Below, one piece after another: positions 27,225 to 34,845 of a DNA stretch of 64,000 nt. The position numbers and the translations under genes were made by a program. Each line of letters opens with the position of its first letter. Position 1 is the stretch's first letter. Source of the DNA: an uncultured Allomuricauda sp. (GTDB lineage Bacteria; Bacteroidota; Bacteroidia; Flavobacteriales; Flavobacteriaceae). The notes under the pieces are model-generated. The model saw only the letters and a program-made list of their open reading frames with translations. It had not been told where the DNA came from and did not search any database. The stretch is from positions 1-64,000 of the forward strand of contig NZ_CAKZYF010000055.1 in the NCBI RefSeq assembly GCF_937884665.1. Direction: 5' to 3'.

Positions 27225-28090
27225 TAGCCTCTTCTCTTAAAATAACCAAGTAATTTTTTCACATAGCTTTCATCAACTCTGCAATGGATGGCCCCTGAAC
27301 CGGATTTGGCAAATGCATTTGAAAAATAATCTACCTTTTCCTGGTGGAATCGACCGTAGGCATTTCGTACTTTTTTTGAACGTGTGTTTACGAGTTCCAG
27401 CAAACCCGTTTCTGCGTCCAACATTTGTACCATGCCAATATTGGGCATTGCCTGCTCTTTTTCATCATACACCCGAATACCGGTGACATCGTGTTTATTG
27501 CCCACAATACGCAATGTGGCATCGTAATCGTCTACAATGAAATCCGAAAGAAGAAACACGATAGCTTTTTTCTTCATTACATTGGTCAAAAACTTTAGCG
27601 CTTCTGTCACATTGGTTTCGCTACTTTTTGGGTTAAATTCCAAAAGCTCGCGGATAATGCGCAAAACATGACTTTTTCCCTTTTTCGGGGGGATAAACAA
27701 TTCCACCTCGTCCGAAAAGAGAATAAGACCGACTTTATCGTTGTTCTGCAAGGCTGAAAAAGCCAATGTGGCGGATATTTCGGTAATAACCTCTTTTTTG
27801 AACTGCTTTGCCGTGCCAAAAAGTTCGGAACCGCTTACGTCCACCATGAGCATCATGGTCAGTTCCCGTTCCTCTTCAAAGACTTTTACGAAGGGTTCAT
27901 TGTATCTGGCGGTGACGTTCCAATCGATGTTTCGGACATCATCCCCAAACTGATACTGGCGAACTTCACTGAACGTCATTCCCCTACCTTTAAAAGTAGA
28001 ATGGTATTCCCCACCAAAAATATGGTCGGACAACCGTCTTGTCTTAATCTCTATTTTCCGTACTTTTTTAAGTAGTTCTTTTGTATCCAT
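27224..28090 (-). CDS. DUF58-domain protein
   Basis: This cytoplasmic protein of about 288 residues has a VWA-like fold. The DUF58 signature GRGMTFSEVRQYQFGDDVRNIDWNVTAR is followed by MMLMVDVSGSELFG, a MIDAS-like DxSxS. The track start at 28144 adds 18 residues; the ATG at 28090 (MDTKELLKKVRKIEIKTRRL) matches the family. DUF58 proteins are encoded with MoxR ATPases almost universally. Here moxR lies 87 bases upstream on the same strand. It is probably the adaptor of the ATPase. Confidence 0.9.
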   Translation of the reverse strand: MDTKELLKKVRKIEIKTRRLSDHIFGGEYHSTFKGRGMTFSEVRQYQFGDDVRNIDWNVTARYNEPFVKVFEEERELTMMLMVDVSGSELFGTAKQFKKEVITEISATLAFSALQNNDKVGLILFSDEVELFIPPKKGKSHVLRIIRELLEFNPKSSETNVTEALKFLTNVMKKKAIVFLLSDFIVDDYDATLRIVGNKHDVTGIRVYDEKEQAMPNIGMVQMLDAETGLLELVNTRSKKVRNAYGRFHQEKVDYFSNAFAKSGSGAIHCRVDESYVKKLLGYFKRRG

Positions 28091-28177
28091 GTGTTCAATT
28101 AACAATTTTACAATGATCAAATCCTTGCGGGGTTTTGGCCCCATTGGCTAATAGTCCATCGTTAATTACACATTGGA

Positions 28178-29182
28178 TTAAGGCACCTCCACTTCGTTGA
28201 CTTTCTTATTGATGATTTCCTCAGATGTCACATTTTCTGCCTCGGCTTCATAGGTTATGCCAATACGATGTCTCAGCACATCATGGACTACGGCTCTGAC
28301 ATCCTCAGGAACAACATATCCTCTTCGTTTTATAAAAGCATAGCACTTGGAAGCATTTGCCAAATTAATGCTTCCCCTGGGAGAAGCTCCAAAACTGATA
28401 AGGGGTTTTAGTTGGTCCAGGCTATATTTTTCTGGATACCGGGTGGCGAATATCAGGTCCAGAATGTATTTTTCAATTTTTTCATCCATGTAAACTTCAC
28501 GGACCGTCTGTTGTGCACTTAGAATCTGCTTCAAGGTAACCACGGGTCTTATGGGCTCTCCCGATGAACTCCGTAGATTTTGACGAATAATAAGTTGTTC
28601 TTCGTTCAGTTTTGGATAATCAATTACCGTTTTAAGCATAAAACGGTCCACCTGTGCTTCGGGCAAAGGGTAGGTTCCCTCTTGTTCCACTGGGTTTTGC
28701 GTGGCCATTACAAGAAAGGGAGCATCTAGTTTAAAGGTTTCATCGCCAATGGTCACCTGTTTTTCCTGCATAGCCTCTAAAAGTGCGGATTGAACTTTTG
28801 CCGGGGCACGGTTGATCTCATCGGCCAAGACAAAATTTGCGAAGATGGGTCCTTTTTTTATGGAAAAATCGTTTTCCTTGATGTTGTATATCAAAGTGCC
28901 CACTACATCTGCCGGCAGTAGGTCTGGGGTAAACTGGATTCTGCTGAAGCTTCCTTTTACCGCTTTGGCCAACGTATTGATAGCTAGCGTCTTGGCAAGA
29001 CCGGGAACTCCCTCAAGCAATATATGGCCTTGACCCAAAAGACCGATAAGCAAACGTTCTACCATATGCTTTTGACCTACGATGGCTTTGTTCATTTCGG
29101 AGGTGAGCATATCAATAAAAGCGCTCTCTTGTGCTATTTTTTCGTTCACAGCGCTAATATCAATAGTAGTGTTCTCTTCCAT
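28178..29182 (-). CDS. MoxR-family AAA+ ATPase
   Basis: This 334-residue MoxR ATPase has Walker A in LLEGVPGLAKTLAIN, Walker B in FVLADEINRAPAKVQSALLEAM, sensor 1 at VMATQNPVEQEGTYPLPEAQ and the arginine-bearing VDRFMLK. It heads the Bat operon and probably acts as a chaperone that activates the VWA partners, as MoxR proteins do elsewhere. The 266-base region upstream is shared with the divergent SDR gene and should contain the operon promoter. Confidence 0.92.
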   Translation of the reverse strand: MEENTTIDISAVNEKIAQESAFIDMLTSEMNKAIVGQKHMVERLLIGLLGQGHILLEGVPGLAKTLAINTLAKAVKGSFSRIQFTPDLLPADVVGTLIYNIKENDFSIKKGPIFANFVLADEINRAPAKVQSALLEAMQEKQVTIGDETFKLDAPFLVMATQNPVEQEGTYPLPEAQVDRFMLKTVIDYPKLNEEQLIIRQNLRSSSGEPIRPVVTLKQILSAQQTVREVYMDEKIEKYILDLIFATRYPEKYSLDQLKPLISFGASPRGSINLANASKCYAFIKRRGYVVPEDVRAVVHDVLRHRIGITYEAEAENVTSEEIINKKVNEVEVP

Positions 29183-29427
29183 AAAGACTGTTATTGTAAT
29201 GGGTTAATGATAGCAATTTTTCTAAGGAATGCAAAATGAAAATTAATTTAAAAAGCGTCTGTTAATTAATGGTTAAAAAAAACCGCTCTCGCCTAGTTTT
29301 GGGAAGTATTTAAGGGTTTATTTTTATACTTTAACCTCATTTGAATTGGTGAAAAATCGTAGAAAATTTACCTAATGGAAACAGATTTGGATTAATGTAA
29401 AAACAATTTTTTGCGCTGGTTTGTGGG

Positions 29428-29435
29428 TAAATTTG
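29428..29435 (+). promoter_or_regulatory. Candidate promoter -7 box TAAATTTG for the SDR gene
   Basis: TAAATTTG matches TAnnTTTG 13 bases before the SDR start codon. The implied leader is only about 6 bases. A TTTTTTG sequence lies 14 bases upstream, a short spacing for the -33 element. The rest of the 266-base moxR-SDR spacer shows no other clear element. Confidence 0.35.
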
Positions 29436-29448
29436 GTAAAACTGGAAA

Positions 29449-30231
29449 ATGGATAAGAAAACGATATTGATTACGGGGGCCACCAGTGGAATTGGCAGGT
29501 CTACCGCCAACCTACTGGCAACTCAAGGATTTCATCTTATTTTATGTGGGCGTAGGCAAGAACGATTGGACGAGGTCCAGGCCGATTTGGGTTCCCAAAC
29601 CCAAGTTCATACTCTAAACTTTGACGTTCGCGAACGAAAAATGGTTTTTGATGCCATTGCGTCCCTTCCCAAAGACTTTGCGCGTATCGATGTGCTTATA
29701 AACAATGCGGGAAACGCCCATGGTCTTGACCCCATCGATGATGGCAATCTAGATGATTGGGATGCGATGTTGGACATCAATGTGAAAGGGCTTCTTTATG
29801 TATCCAAGGCCGTTCTTCCCCAAATGGTAACGCGAAAATCCGGACATATTATCAACATTGGATCCACAGCTGGAAAAGAAGTCTATCCCAAGGGTAATGT
29901 ATACTGTGCAAGCAAACATGCGGTTGATGCCATAAACCAGGGTATGCGTATCGATTTAAATGCCCACGGAATCCGAGTGGGTGCCATAAATCCGGGATTG
30001 GTGGAGACCGAATTTAGTCAAGTTCGCTTTAAAGGTGATGAAAACCGTGCTGAAAAGGTATATCAGGGATATCAACCTTTACGGCCCGAAGATATTGCAG
30101 AACTTATACTTTTTACCATTACGCGGCCCGGCCATGTAAACATTGCGGATTTAGTGGTTATGCCAACGGCACAGGCCAGTAGTACTCTCTTGAAAAAGGA
30201 TGCTGGGCATGAGTCCCGGGATAAAAGTTAG
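29449..30231 (+). CDS. SDR-family NAD(P)-dependent oxidoreductase
   Basis: This 260-residue classical short-chain dehydrogenase has the cofactor loop TGATSGIGRST, the structural NNAGNAHG, and the catalytic Ser in NIGSTAGKEVYPKGN with YCASKHAV (YxxxK). It resembles the YdfG-like branch that oxidises L-allo-threonine or 3-hydroxy acids (short C-terminus with TRPGHVNIADLVVMPTAQ). That substrate is a family inference. It is followed 11 bases later by a four-helix-bundle gene, so they may be co-transcribed. Confidence 0.9.
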   Translation: MDKKTILITGATSGIGRSTANLLATQGFHLILCGRRQERLDEVQADLGSQTQVHTLNFDVRERKMVFDAIASLPKDFARIDVLINNAGNAHGLDPIDDGNLDDWDAMLDINVKGLLYVSKAVLPQMVTRKSGHIINIGSTAGKEVYPKGNVYCASKHAVDAINQGMRIDLNAHGIRVGAINPGLVETEFSQVRFKGDENRAEKVYQGYQPLRPEDIAELILFTITRPGHVNIADLVVMPTAQASSTLLKKDAGHESRDKS

Positions 30232-30242
30232 CTAAGTAGAAA

Positions 30243-30623
30243 ATGAACGGTTTTGAAGATTTGGAAGCGTGGGTTCTTTCAGGAGAAATTTGCAATGAGA
30301 TTAGGATTTTTATGGAACCAACATCTCCAAACAAAGATTTTGGTCTCAAAAATCAGACGAACAATCCATCTGGGTCCATCATGGACAACATAGCTGAAGG
30401 CTATGAAAGAAATGGAAATCTTGAATTTATTCAGTTTCTGGGCATTGCAAAAGCTTCTTGTGGAGAACTTAGGGCACGACCATATCGATTTTTGGATAGC
30501 GCGCTCATTTCCCAAGAACAATTTGATGGGATTCTACCCAAAACCATTTTACTTGGCAAAAAGATAGGGACTTTTAGGTCTTATCTTAAAAAATCTGAAA
30601 GAAAAGGGTCGAAATCCGATTGA
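30243..30623 (+). CDS. Four-helix bundle protein (S23/23S-IVP type)
   Basis: This 126-residue helical protein belongs to the family first noted in 23S rRNA intervening sequences. The start FEDLEAWVLSGEICNEI resembles the family FxxLxxWxxA pattern. PSGSIMDNIAEGYERNGNLEFIQFLGIAKASCGELR is the diagnostic core. Here it is a free-standing chromosomal gene, not inside an rRNA. Biochemical function is not known; single copies are scattered through Bacteroidota genomes and may be transferred. Confidence 0.85.
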   Translation: MNGFEDLEAWVLSGEICNEIRIFMEPTSPNKDFGLKNQTNNPSGSIMDNIAEGYERNGNLEFIQFLGIAKASCGELRARPYRFLDSALISQEQFDGILPKTILLGKKIGTFRSYLKKSERKGSKSD

Positions 30624-30672
30624 GAATGTACAGTACTCATAGCCCATATCACCTAACCCGAAGTTGCCTATT

Positions 30673-31194
30673 ATGATAAATAAGCGCCTATTGGTAAAGA
30701 ATCTTTTGGCCCATAATGACGAGAATAGCTTTTATGATAAAAAAAGGTTCATATCGATAGGTGAAAAAGAAGGGAAAGCCAAATTTCTAAAGCACGTTTG
30801 TGCTTTGGCCAATAGTAATCCCAAGAACAACTCATTCATTGTCATAGGGGTTGAAGATGAGGACAATAAAATTGTGGGTGTCGATTTTTTTGATGATAGC
30901 CGTATTCAAAACTTGGTCAATGCCTATCTCAACAACCCCCCATTGATTTCCTATGAGAACATCCCTTTTCCCCATCTTCCAGAAGGTAAAGTAGTAGGTT
31001 TGGTCACCATAAAATCCAATGGAAGGGTATGCGCGCTCAGAAAAAATATTGGGAAATACTATGGTGGAACAGTTTTCTTTAGGGAAGGTAGTATAAGTTT
31101 GCCAAAAGCTTTTGATATCGAGCTCAAGGACATCAATTCTGAGGCCGTGGCCACCCTAGAGCAGCACGCCAGAAACAATAACGAACTGACCTAG
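30673..31194 (+). CDS. Schlafen/AlbA_2-type domain protein
   Basis: This protein of about 173 residues consists of one AlbA_2 (Schlafen-like) domain: KAKFLKHVCALANSNPKNNSFIVIGVEDEDNKIVGVDFFD, then a strand pattern with TIKSNGRVCALRKN. The track adds three residues from a TTG; ATG at 30673 is preferred. It lacks the winged-helix or helicase parts of longer relatives, so it may bind nucleic acid without an obvious enzyme domain. It is followed 9 bases later by a 201-residue gene, suggesting they function together. Confidence 0.75.
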   Translation: MINKRLLVKNLLAHNDENSFYDKKRFISIGEKEGKAKFLKHVCALANSNPKNNSFIVIGVEDEDNKIVGVDFFDDSRIQNLVNAYLNNPPLISYENIPFPHLPEGKVVGLVTIKSNGRVCALRKNIGKYYGGTVFFREGSISLPKAFDIELKDINSEAVATLEQHARNNNELT

Positions 31195-31203
31195 GCTGCT
31201 GTC

Positions 31204-31809
31204 ATGAATTATATGAACAGGAGGCATGCCGATTTGAGCAGTCATTACAAGGTCTTTAAAGAACAATTTGTGGTCTGTTGGGCGGGCAATGCCAAAAAAG
31301 TCAAGAACCAGACCTATTTTTCGAGAGTGGATATTGAGTTGATAAATGAACAGGTGAAATTGTTTTATTCTGCTTTGGATGAGATTACGATAGCTTACGA
31401 TGAGGACTCATTTTCCACATTGGAGTATGTACAATTGGGACTTGGGCCACAACAAAAATATTATCCCTTGGAAAAAATGGAAATTAGTTTTTCCGAAAAT
31501 GGGAAGTACACCATAAACAGCAAGCTTGTTTTTGAACCTCCCCAATACGATAAAAAGACCTTGTACCACGTCTTGAACGCGAACAATTCAATTTTAGTGA
31601 AATTGGAGAAGCAATTAGAACTGAACAAATCGGAAAAGAACGACCTAATAAGTTTGCCCGCAACTTATTTGATTTGCTATTTAAATGGTTTTGAAGAAGC
31701 CAAAGAGCAAATGGAGAAAGCTCGGCCATTATTGAAAAAGTCCGATAAGGAAGCCTACCAATCCCTTAAAGAATCGATTCGGATTTTACGAAAAGTAAGA
31801 TATAGCTAA
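31204..31809 (+). CDS. Conserved hypothetical cytoplasmic protein
   Basis: This 201-residue protein has no signal peptide and no recognised domain. The first half is beta-rich (YFSRVDIELINEQVKLFYSAL, KMEISFSENGKYTIN) and the C-terminal half helical (GFEEAKEQMEKARPLLKKSDKEAYQSLKESI). Codon use and the tight spacing behind the AlbA_2 gene support it as real. A second in-frame ATG lies at 31213. Its end overlaps the convergent amylosucrase gene by 4 bases. No function can be given. Confidence 0.7.
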   Translation: MNYMNRRHADLSSHYKVFKEQFVVCWAGNAKKVKNQTYFSRVDIELINEQVKLFYSALDEITIAYDEDSFSTLEYVQLGLGPQQKYYPLEKMEISFSENGKYTINSKLVFEPPQYDKKTLYHVLNANNSILVKLEKQLELNKSEKNDLISLPATYLICYLNGFEEAKEQMEKARPLLKKSDKEAYQSLKESIRILRKVRYS

Positions 31810-33734
31810 GATTTTTTTAACCAAATGATTTGATAGGCATCTAACTGCAAAAGTCCACTTTTCAGTGAAATGGAATTCTCAGATACCAAATCTATCGGTT
31901 CACCTTTGGTAAAATACCCCAGCTTCATTATCCAGCTACCGTTCAGTACCTGGGGGTTTTCATCAAAATTGCAAAGAATGAGCATTCCATTCTTTTCCAT
32001 GGACGTGCGTTCAAAAACAAAAACATGTTCGTTTCCAGTGTTGTAAAGTTTGAGGTTGTTGGCATCGCTTAGAACCCGATGTTCTTTTCGTATGTGAATG
32101 AGTTTTTTGAGGGTTTTGAACAATTGGTACTGCGGAAGTTTCTTTTTGGAAAACCCATCAATGGTTTCCCAATCTTGATAGGGTCGGTTCACCCATCGGC
32201 TGTCCTCTTTTTTGTCCTCTTTTTCGAGAAAAGAATAATCGTTCAAGGTCCCAATTTCATCCCCTGCATAAAACATGGGGATGCCTCCAAAGGATAGAAT
32301 GATACCATGCAAAAGGACAATCTTGGCTATGGATTCCTTGATTCTAGAGGAATCCTTTTCGTCCAATGCTTTTTCCAGACCTAAAAGTGAAGCTGCACTT
32401 CCTGTTATCCTTCCATCTTCGGTTTTTGGATTGTACATGAACAGAAGCCCCTTGGCCGGGGACCAATCCAAACGCTGACAATAGTAATCCAAAAGGAACT
32501 TTCTGTGTTCATGGGGGCTCCATCCAATTTCTTGGATAAATTCATCTTCATAGCCCACACCTATATCGTCATGGCAGCGCACATAATTTAACCAGGTACA
32601 GTCTGCTGGTTTAATGGGTACATTTTCAAGGCTTTTGTACAGCAACCGTGTTTTTTTGGTAGCGATGGAGTTCCATAACAAGGCCATAAGGGAGGCGTTA
32701 TAGGCTATTTCACATTCGTTTCCATGTTGTATCCCTGTACCAAAGTACTTCACAATTTCCGTGGGCGCCACAATGGCCTCCGCTAAAAGAACCGTTCCCG
32801 GGGACACTACCTGAAGGCACATTCTGAAAAGACTGACCAAAGTATGTGCTTCAGGAAGATTTTGGGAAATAGTTCCTATTTTCTTCCACAAAAAGGCCAG
32901 CGCATCAAAACGGACTACGTCTACCCCGAGATTCACCAAATTGACCAATTGGGTGAGCATCTCCAAAAAAACCTTGGGATTGGTATAGTTCAAATCCCAT
33001 TGATAGCTATTAAAAACGGTCATCACCCATCTTTCCATCTCAGGGATATAGGTGTAATTACCAGGAGAAGTCTCTGGGAATACTTCCGGGAGTGTTCTTT
33101 CAAATGCTCTTGGAATGGCATCATCAGAATAGGTGTAATAGTATGCTTGGTATTTTTCATCCCCTTTCCTGGCTTTTTTGGCCCATGGGAATTCATCTGA
33201 GGTATGGTTGACCACAAAATCCAGCATCAGGTACATACCATTTTCCCTCAAGGTCTGAGTAAAGTTGAGCAAGTCTTTTTGTGAGCCGTATTGCTTGGCT
33301 ACCTGAGTGTAGCTATTTACGGCATAACCTCCGTCATTTTCGCCCTTTGGGCGGGTCATGATTGGCATTATATGCAAAAAGTTGATTCCGAGTTCCTGGA
33401 GGTAGGACAATTTTTCCCCCAGTCCTTTCAAATCTGCATTAAAATGCTCTACGTACAATTGCATCCCCACTATTTTTTCGGATTGGTACCAATTTCCGGA
33501 AAGCATGCGTTCCAGGTCCTGGTGCTTCAATTCTTTTGGGCGGGAATGGTACAGTTCTGGCAAAAGGCGCAATAAGCCATTAAAAGAAGACCCATGCTTT
33601 TCCTCCGGATATAGCGAAAAAAATAGATTTTGAATCAGGCTAAGATTGGTGGATAACCTCAAGTCAAATAGAGTCTCGGGAGTTTTATCGCTGGATTTTA
33701 AAGCCAGTAGTCGATGCAACGCCGCCTGATTCAT
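31806..33734 (-). CDS. GH13 enzyme, amylosucrase-like
   Basis: This 642-residue alpha-amylase-family protein resembles amylosucrase/sucrose hydrolase (GH13_4). It has a helical N-terminal domain (1-85) and then the barrel, with YVEHFNADLKGLGEKLSYL, VDVVRFDALAFLWKKIGT carrying the nucleophile Asp, LLAEAIVAP with the acid/base Glu, and NYVRCHDDIGVGYEDE with the conserved His-Asp. A C-terminal beta domain follows. No signal peptide is present, so it acts on imported sugar. Amylosucrase makes alpha-1,4-glucan and fructose from sucrose; hydrolysis or isomerisation is possible. It begins one base inside the fructokinase stop, supporting sucrose use. Confidence 0.85.
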   Translation of the reverse strand: MNQAALHRLLALKSSDKTPETLFDLRLSTNLSLIQNLFFSLYPEEKHGSSFNGLLRLLPELYHSRPKELKHQDLERMLSGNWYQSEKIVGMQLYVEHFNADLKGLGEKLSYLQELGINFLHIMPIMTRPKGENDGGYAVNSYTQVAKQYGSQKDLLNFTQTLRENGMYLMLDFVVNHTSDEFPWAKKARKGDEKYQAYYYTYSDDAIPRAFERTLPEVFPETSPGNYTYIPEMERWVMTVFNSYQWDLNYTNPKVFLEMLTQLVNLVNLGVDVVRFDALAFLWKKIGTISQNLPEAHTLVSLFRMCLQVVSPGTVLLAEAIVAPTEIVKYFGTGIQHGNECEIAYNASLMALLWNSIATKKTRLLYKSLENVPIKPADCTWLNYVRCHDDIGVGYEDEFIQEIGWSPHEHRKFLLDYYCQRLDWSPAKGLLFMYNPKTEDGRITGSAASLLGLEKALDEKDSSRIKESIAKIVLLHGIILSFGGIPMFYAGDEIGTLNDYSFLEKEDKKEDSRWVNRPYQDWETIDGFSKKKLPQYQLFKTLKKLIHIRKEHRVLSDANNLKLYNTGNEHVFVFERTSMEKNGMLILCNFDENPQVLNGSWIMKLGYFTKGEPIDLVSENSISLKSGLLQLDAYQIIWLKKS

Positions 33735-34678
33735 CAGTGTTCCAATTGGGATTGGGTGGGTAAAGCAGGTATCGCTCCAAAGGCGGTTGTGGTAATGGCT
33801 CCGGCACGGTTCGCTTTTTCTACCATTTTTAGGAGTAAAGTAGGGTCATTGACAACTTGATCATAGGAGTCGAGATGTGAAATCTGATTAAGGAGACAAC
33901 CAATGAATGCATCCCCTGCCCCAGTTGTATCAATTGCTTTGACCGAAATACTGGGTACAATTTGCCGGATTCCGCTACAACTTACCAGGGTACCTTGTTT
34001 GCCGAGCGTAATCGTTATCACTTTGGTGCCCACTTCATGTAGAACCTGACATGCGTCTTCCACTTTCAAGGTATTGGATAATAGCAATGCCTCTTCCTTA
34101 CTGAACTTGCAGAGGTGTGATTTCTCTATAAAGGGCATACATTTTTTTACAAACTGGGCCTCTCTGTCCTTCCAGAGGTCTCCCCGGAAATTAGGGTCAA
34201 AACTGATGAACATTTCTCGTGTAAGCCCGTCAAAAAGGTATTTACTGTACGCTTTTTCCAGTGAACCTCCCAATAATGCGGTGGCAGCGCCAAGATGGAG
34301 CATATTTCCAAAAAAGCTTTTTCGGAGCGAGGCGTCATAACAAAGCTCTTGATCAGCTCCCCGACTGAAGACAAAATCCCGTTCACCATCATCCGCTAGC
34401 GATACGAAAGCTAAAGTGGTAAACGTAGTACTCGTTTGAACGTGGCTTATATCGACCCCTTCATTTTTTAACGTGTCCAAAAGAAACTGGCCAAAAGGAT
34501 CGTTGCCTACACTTCCCACAAAAACTCCTTTACCACCTAATTTTGAAATAGCACAAGCTACATTTGCCGGCGCACCTCCAGCTTTTTTAGTGAAATGTGT
34601 GGCATTGGAAAGGTCGTTTCCCTGATTTTCGGCAACAAAATCAATAAGAAGTTCCCCAACACAGAATACTCTTTTCAT
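33734..34678 (-). CDS. PfkB-family fructokinase
   Basis: This 314-residue carbohydrate kinase has an N-terminal GELLIDFVAENQG with GGAPANVACAISKLGG, and the C-terminal KAIDTTGAGDAFIGCLL anion hole with catalytic Asp. This sequence style is that of bacterial fructokinases. It shares a TGATG junction with the amylosucrase-like gene downstream, so fructose released from sucrose would be phosphorylated to fructose 6-phosphate. No sucrose transporter or LacI-type regulator lies beside them in the window. Confidence 0.85.
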   Translation of the reverse strand: MKRVFCVGELLIDFVAENQGNDLSNATHFTKKAGGAPANVACAISKLGGKGVFVGSVGNDPFGQFLLDTLKNEGVDISHVQTSTTFTTLAFVSLADDGERDFVFSRGADQELCYDASLRKSFFGNMLHLGAATALLGGSLEKAYSKYLFDGLTREMFISFDPNFRGDLWKDREAQFVKKCMPFIEKSHLCKFSKEEALLLSNTLKVEDACQVLHEVGTKVITITLGKQGTLVSCSGIRQIVPSISVKAIDTTGAGDAFIGCLLNQISHLDSYDQVVNDPTLLLKMVEKANRAGAITTTAFGAIPALPTQSQLEH

Positions 34679-34796
34679 ATCTGGTTCGGACTTTTAGTAA
34701 ATCTAAAGTAAGGAGCAAAAAGCCATGGTCCAAAATTTTATGGCTGTGGGCCAAAAAATACCGTTAAAAAAGGAGAAATGATTTCTTATCAAAAAG

Positions 34797-34830
34797 AAAA
34801 GAGCGACCGTTTTGGACTGGCCGCTCTTTT
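34797..34830 (-). terminator. Terminator of the giant secreted protein gene
   Basis: AAAAGAGCGACC at 34797-34808 pairs with GGCCGCTCTTTT at 34819-34830, with one A-C mismatch. Read on the minus strand the stem runs into TTTTCTTTTT. It lies just after the 2034-codon gene. Confidence 0.8.
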
Positions 34831-34845
34831 GTACTAAAAAAGAAT

